Shown piece after piece: positions 7,504 to 9,900 of a DNA stretch of 9,900 bases. Both the position numbers and the translations under genes were made by a program. Within the stretch, counting starts at the first letter, position 1; each line of letters opens with the position of its first letter. A model generated the notes under the pieces. It did not search any database. It was not told the DNA's origin and saw only the letters and a list, made by a program, of their open reading frames with translations. The DNA comes from Eubacteriaceae bacterium UBA4266 (GTDB taxonomy: Bacteria; Bacillota; Clostridia; Eubacteriales; Eubacteriaceae). The DNA lies in contig DGWE01000043.1 of the NCBI GenBank assembly GCA_002396065.1, positions 1 through 9,900 of the forward strand. The letters are read 5' to 3'.

Positions 7504-8079
7504 ATGGATAAGCGGATCATTAAAACTCAAAAAAATTTAAAAAATACCCTGCGGCAGATGATTTTGGAAAAACCCTTTGAAAAGATTTCAGTGACGGAAA
7601 TCTGTAAGCGGGCCAACACCAGCCGCATCACCTTCTACACCTATTACAGCGACAAGTACGACCTGCTGGAGCACTGCTTTGAGGACATTCAAGAAGAGGC
7701 GACGGCGCGGTTTGAGGAATTGGAGCAGGATAACCCCGAACACCGGCTGAACATTTCCTGTCAGCATTTTCTGATGGTGCTCATCGAGGTGACGACGCCC
7801 TTTGTCAAAGCGTCGGTTCAAACGGAGGCGAGCCCGGCCGTTTCGATGTACTACCATTTTGTCCTAAAGAATTTGAAAATGTTCGGAAAGATCAACGCGG
7901 ATCGGTTGAAGACGCAGTACCATCCGGGACAATTGGACGCCTTTTTGACTTTTGGGCTGTGGGGGTTTATTTTCGCCAGCGGTGTAGAAAGGGACAGCGA
8001 CGCGACGATGGCGGACGCCAAACAGCTGATCGACGACCTGCTGGCCAGTCCGATTTTTGAAAAGACCTCGGAAAAATAA
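7504..8079 (+). CDS. TetR/AcrR-family transcriptional regulator
   Basis: A 191-residue one-component regulator. The N-terminal DNA-binding domain covers about 5-55: helix 1 (K-N-L-K-N-T-L-R-Q-M-I), then helix-turn-helix I-S-V-T-E-I-C-K-R-A-N-T-S at 28-40 and the recognition helix R-I-T-F-Y-T-Y-Y at 41-48, followed by the K-Y-D-L-L-E-H helix typical of the family. The C-terminal half is all-helical (F-L-M-V-L-I-E, F-L-T-F-G-L-W-G-F-I-F-A-S-G) and carries the ligand pocket; it resembles the TetR_C group of Firmicutes regulators of the DhaS kind, but the ligand is unknown. The Shine-Dalgarno AAAGG is only three bases from the ATG. Divergent arrangement with the radical SAM gene and a palindrome between them suggest autoregulation and control of that neighbour. 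Confidence 0.93.
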   Translation: MDKRIIKTQKNLKNTLRQMILEKPFEKISVTEICKRANTSRITFYTYYSDKYDLLEHCFEDIQEEATARFEELEQDNPEHRLNISCQHFLMVLIEVTTPFVKASVQTEASPAVSMYYHFVLKNLKMFGKINADRLKTQYHPGQLDAFLTFGLWGFIFASGVERDSDATMADAKQLIDDLLASPIFEKTSEK

Positions 8080-8103
8080 AAACCGCTGCCAAAAGGCAGC
8101 GGT
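8073..8103 (-). terminator. Intrinsic terminator of the small membrane protein gene
   Basis: CCGCTGCC and GGCAGCGG with a four-base loop, plus a closing A-T pair (8082-8103). On the minus strand it is followed by TTTTTATTTTT, running into the end of the TetR gene. On the plus strand no T tract follows, so it is a poor terminator for the TetR gene. Confidence 0.85.
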
Positions 8104-8121
8104 GGAGCAGTCAGAAAATAG

Positions 8122-8325
8122 TTAAGAGGGCATGATGCGGAAATAACAGACCGAATTGACGGTCAGGATTGTGAGAAGGGCGAGACAAACGGTGATTGCA
8201 ATTTTGACGGATCTCGACCACGGGGTGTACGCCCACATCAAAATCACGCCCATGGGCCAAGCCAAAAGCAGCATCACAATCACGAGAAAATCAATGAACG
8301 TGCCGCGGCGTTTAAGAGCAGTCAT
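8122..8325 (-). CDS. Small two-helix membrane protein, 67 residues
   Basis: The ATG at 8325 has GGAGG with an eight-base spacer; an upstream in-frame extension to 8394 would cross the likely promoter and is rejected. After a short basic start (M-T-A-L-K-R-R) come two hydrophobic segments, about 10-31 and 40-61, joined by W-A-Y-T-P-W-S-R-S-V-K. This L-x-x-x-W-P-x-G-x-x-L-M-W-x-Y-x-x-W-S-x-x-V-K pattern is seen in many small Firmicutes membrane proteins, in some of them beside a zinc-ribbon domain that is missing here. The positive loop and N-terminus suggest both ends are on the same side. Function unknown. It is monocistronic with its own terminator, convergent with the TetR gene. Confidence 0.75.
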   Translation of the reverse strand: MTALKRRGTFIDFLVIVMLLLAWPMGVILMWAYTPWSRSVKIAITVCLALLTILTVNSVCYFRIMPS

Positions 8326-8356
8326 GTTTTTTACCTCCCTAAGTGGATTTACCCGT

Positions 8357-8385
8357 ATCCTACGCGGGTTGACGCGGAAATTCAA
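8357..8385 (-). promoter_or_regulatory. Candidate promoter of the small membrane protein gene
   Basis: On the minus strand TTGAAT (8385-8380), a 17-base spacer and TAGGAT (8362-8357). An ACCCG/CGGGT inverted repeat (8351-8369) spans the -10 and could be an operator. Moderate match only. Confidence 0.4.
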
Positions 8386-8503
8386 GGCAATCACAAAATA
8401 TTATCTTTTTTTGTTCTTTTTTCAGTACAATTTCACAGGTTACAAAACGGCGCTTTTTCTTCATTTGGATTTACATTCTTTTTTCTTTTGCGCGATGCGG
8501 TTG

Positions 8504-8512
8504 TGATATAAT
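8504..8512 (+). promoter_or_regulatory. Extended -10 promoter of the acetyltransferase/MBL unit
   Basis: TGATATAAT is a perfect extended -10 (TGN plus TATAAT at 8507-8512). No consensus -35 lies 16-18 bases upstream, which extended -10 promoters tolerate. It would give a leader of about 70 nt. Confidence 0.6.
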
Positions 8513-8589
8513 GAAAATATACAATTTAATTAAATAAAGCATATTCAATGATCAATCGCATTGAAAATACAACGCATTTGGAGGCAATC

Positions 8590-9081
8590 ATGACAATCGC
8601 AGTTAAGAAATGGACCGTAAAAGAAGTGGGAAGCGCCGTGCGCATTTGGAATCAGATCGTCGAAGAGGGCAAAGCCTTTCCGCAGACGAACCTTTTGACC
8701 TACGAAGAGGGCAAGGCTTTTTTCGCGAAGCAGGATTACACTGGCATCGCCTACGATACTGAAAGCGGCGCCATCGTCGGCCTTTACATTCTTCACCCGA
8801 ACAACGTCGGCCGCTGCGGGCACATCGCCAACACGAGCTACGCCGTCGACCGGGAGGTCCGCGGGCAGCACATCGGCCGTCTGCTGGTAGAGGATTCGAT
8901 CGCCCAGGCTCGGGATTTGGGCTACGGCATCATTCAGCTGAACGCCGTGGTCGCGACGAATCAGGCGGCCCTGAAGCTGTACAAGGACATCGGCTTCAAG
9001 CAGCTCGGGACCATCGAACGTGGCTTTAGAATGGACGATGGCCATTACGAAGCGATCATTCCCCACGTGTATTACTTATAA
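8590..9081 (+). CDS. GNAT-family N-acetyltransferase
   Basis: A 163-residue single-domain acetyl-CoA-dependent acyltransferase, cytoplasmic. The acetyl-CoA pyrophosphate loop is R-G-Q-H-I-G at 91-96, at the start of the helix L-L-V-E-D-S-I-A-Q-A; the preceding strand N-T-S-Y-A-V-D and the later N-Q-A-A-L-K-L-Y-K-D-I-G-F segment (124-136) are classical GNAT motifs A and B. The ending resembles the YhhY/phosphinothricin-acetyltransferase-like group, but the substrate cannot be deduced. The start at 8590 has GGAGG (8580-8584) with a five-base spacer; the in-frame ATG at 8548 lies before that site and is rejected. The MBL-fold gene follows after 41 bases on the same strand with no terminator between, so co-transcription is likely. 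Confidence 0.93.
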   Translation: MTIAVKKWTVKEVGSAVRIWNQIVEEGKAFPQTNLLTYEEGKAFFAKQDYTGIAYDTESGAIVGLYILHPNNVGRCGHIANTSYAVDREVRGQHIGRLLVEDSIAQARDLGYGIIQLNAVVATNQAALKLYKDIGFKQLGTIERGFRMDDGHYEAIIPHVYYL

Positions 9082-9122
9082 GAAAAAATTTAAAAGAACG
9101 AGAAACATAGGAAATAGAAAAA

Positions 9123-9851
9123 ATGAAAATTGCCGATTGCGGGACGAATTTCGTCCACAGCTGGGTGGTCCAGAACCGGGGCCTGACGGTGTTGATCGAT
9201 ACCGGCTACGCGGAAGACTGGCCCCATTTTTTAAGCCGGATGGCAGCGGCGGATCTCGATCCGGCGGCCCTCGATTACTTGTTCTTGACTCACGCCCACG
9301 ACGACCACGCCGGATTTGTCAACGACGTGATGCAGGCGGTGCCGGAACTTAAGGTCATCACCTCGAGAAAGGCGCTTACGGGACTTCGGCGGGGACAGAA
9401 TGGACCGGGCGGCGGCGTGCCCGACGACGACGCGGCCGCGATCTGCCGGCAGATGATCCGGGACGGCCACGGCCGGCACCGCTTTCCGGCGATCGAGGAG
9501 GGGCTGCTTTCCCGCTTCCTGTGGTCTGAGGACGGAACGATTGATAAAATCCTGCCTGGGGCAGCGGTGCTCGCACTGCCCGGCCACACTGAGGACAGCA
9601 TCGGCCTATTGTGGGACGGGGCCCTGTTTTGCGGCGACGCGGCCCAGAATCGGGCGGACTGGCCGCTTAAAACGACGATTTGGATCGGCGATTTGGACGC
9701 CTACCGCGGCAGCTGGCAGAAAATGATCGACGCTCAGCCCGAACGCATCTATCCGGGGCACGGCGCGCCCTTCGACGCGGCCGAACTCGAAAGAGAACTG
9801 CCGGCACTGGCGGAAGTGAAATTAAATCCTTCAATTCAAGCAAAAAAATAA
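9123..9851 (+). CDS. MBL-fold metallo-hydrolase
   Basis: A 242-residue metallo-beta-lactamase-fold hydrolase with a two-metal site. Metal ligands visible: T-H-A-H-D-D-H at 56-62 (His57, His59, Asp61, His62), G-H-T at 154-156 (His155), G-D-A at 171-173 (bridging Asp172) and G-H-G at 212-214 (His213). All are present, so it should be active. An insertion of about 55 residues (82-137, rich in Gly/Asp/Arg) between the second strand block and the G-H-T motif probably forms the substrate lid. There is no signal peptide. Family members hydrolyse thioesters, phosphodiesters or lactones; the substrate here is unknown and it is not a recognisable antibiotic beta-lactamase. The Shine-Dalgarno is weak (AGGAAA, far from the ATG), so translation may be low or coupled to the preceding acetyltransferase gene. 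A hairpin follows about 30 bases downstream. Confidence 0.93.
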   Translation: MKIADCGTNFVHSWVVQNRGLTVLIDTGYAEDWPHFLSRMAAADLDPAALDYLFLTHAHDDHAGFVNDVMQAVPELKVITSRKALTGLRRGQNGPGGGVPDDDAAAICRQMIRDGHGRHRFPAIEEGLLSRFLWSEDGTIDKILPGAAVLALPGHTEDSIGLLWDGALFCGDAAQNRADWPLKTTIWIGDLDAYRGSWQKMIDAQPERIYPGHGAPFDAAELERELPALAEVKLNPSIQAKK

Positions 9852-9878
9852 TATTTTTTCAATAAAATTCATCAAAAA

Positions 9879-9900
9879 AGGCGCGCCGGACGGTGCGCCT
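9879..9900 (+). terminator. Hairpin terminator after the MBL-fold gene, cut by the window edge
   Basis: Nine-base arms AGGCGCGCC and GGTGCGCCT with a GGAC loop and one G-U wobble. It is preceded by an A-run. The expected T tract lies beyond the window. A gene on the other side could share it. Confidence 0.7.

Noticed and set aside
8082..8103. Terminator for the TetR gene
   Set aside because: The hairpin is strong but on the plus strand is followed by TGGAGCAG, not a T tract; it fits only the minus-strand gene.
8156..8506. Plus-strand open frame (116 codons) opposite the small membrane protein
   Set aside because: It runs through the promoter region of the minus-strand gene into AT-rich non-coding sequence and has no ribosome binding site.
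8548..9066. Minus-strand open frame (173 codons) opposite the acetyltransferase
   Set aside because: The plus-strand frame has the GNAT acetyl-CoA motif, a good ribosome binding site and a promoter; the opposite frame has none.

Overview
The window looks like a chromosomal, mostly housekeeping stretch from an anaerobic, low-to-mid GC Gram-positive bacterium, most likely a Clostridia/Eubacteriales member; I cannot name a genus from sequence alone. The pointers are a cobalamin-dependent (class II) ribonucleotide reductase, a long Rho with a charged N-terminal insertion, a B12-binding-type radical SAM enzyme, a small double-cysteine protein of the kind common in Firmicutes, strong AGGAGG-type ribosome binding sites, TTG starts and compact intrinsic terminators. 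Genes are fairly GC-rich while the intergenic promoters are AT-rich. I see no mobile element, CRISPR array, tRNA or rRNA, and no gene-free gap over 300 bases.

Layout. (1) 1-2539, minus strand: an exported polysaccharide deacetylase followed by the N-terminal 558 codons of nrdJ, whose 3' part lies outside the window; the two are tightly coupled. (2) 2674-3456, plus: glutamate racemase murI, divergent from the deacetylase, with its own promoter. (3) A hairpin at 3490-3521 ends murI and, from the other side, rho. (4) 3534-5150, minus: rho, which encodes an unusual Rho with two successive cold-shock-like RNA-binding domains before the ATPase. (5) 5257-5840, minus: a compact two-gene unit, with a near-consensus promoter, a 101-residue acidic helical protein of unknown function, an overlapping 51-residue Cys-Cys protein and a terminator. 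(6) 5881-7302, minus: a radical SAM/B12-binding protein, divergent from (7) a TetR-family regulator at 7504-8079; a perfect 14-bp palindrome lies in the shared AT-rich promoter region. (8) 8122-8325, minus: a 67-residue two-helix membrane protein with its own terminator. (9) 8590-9851, plus: a GNAT acetyltransferase and an MBL-fold hydrolase, probably one transcription unit, ending at a hairpin at the window edge.

How the genes work together. The deacetylase and MurI both concern the cell wall (MurI supplies D-glutamate; the deacetylase may trim a wall or spore glycan) and share a divergent promoter region. The TetR protein probably controls itself and the radical SAM gene through the palindrome. 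The remaining genes look independently transcribed. The observations most worth following are the duplicated RNA-binding domain of Rho, the unassigned 101/51-residue gene pair, and the TetR/radical SAM pair.
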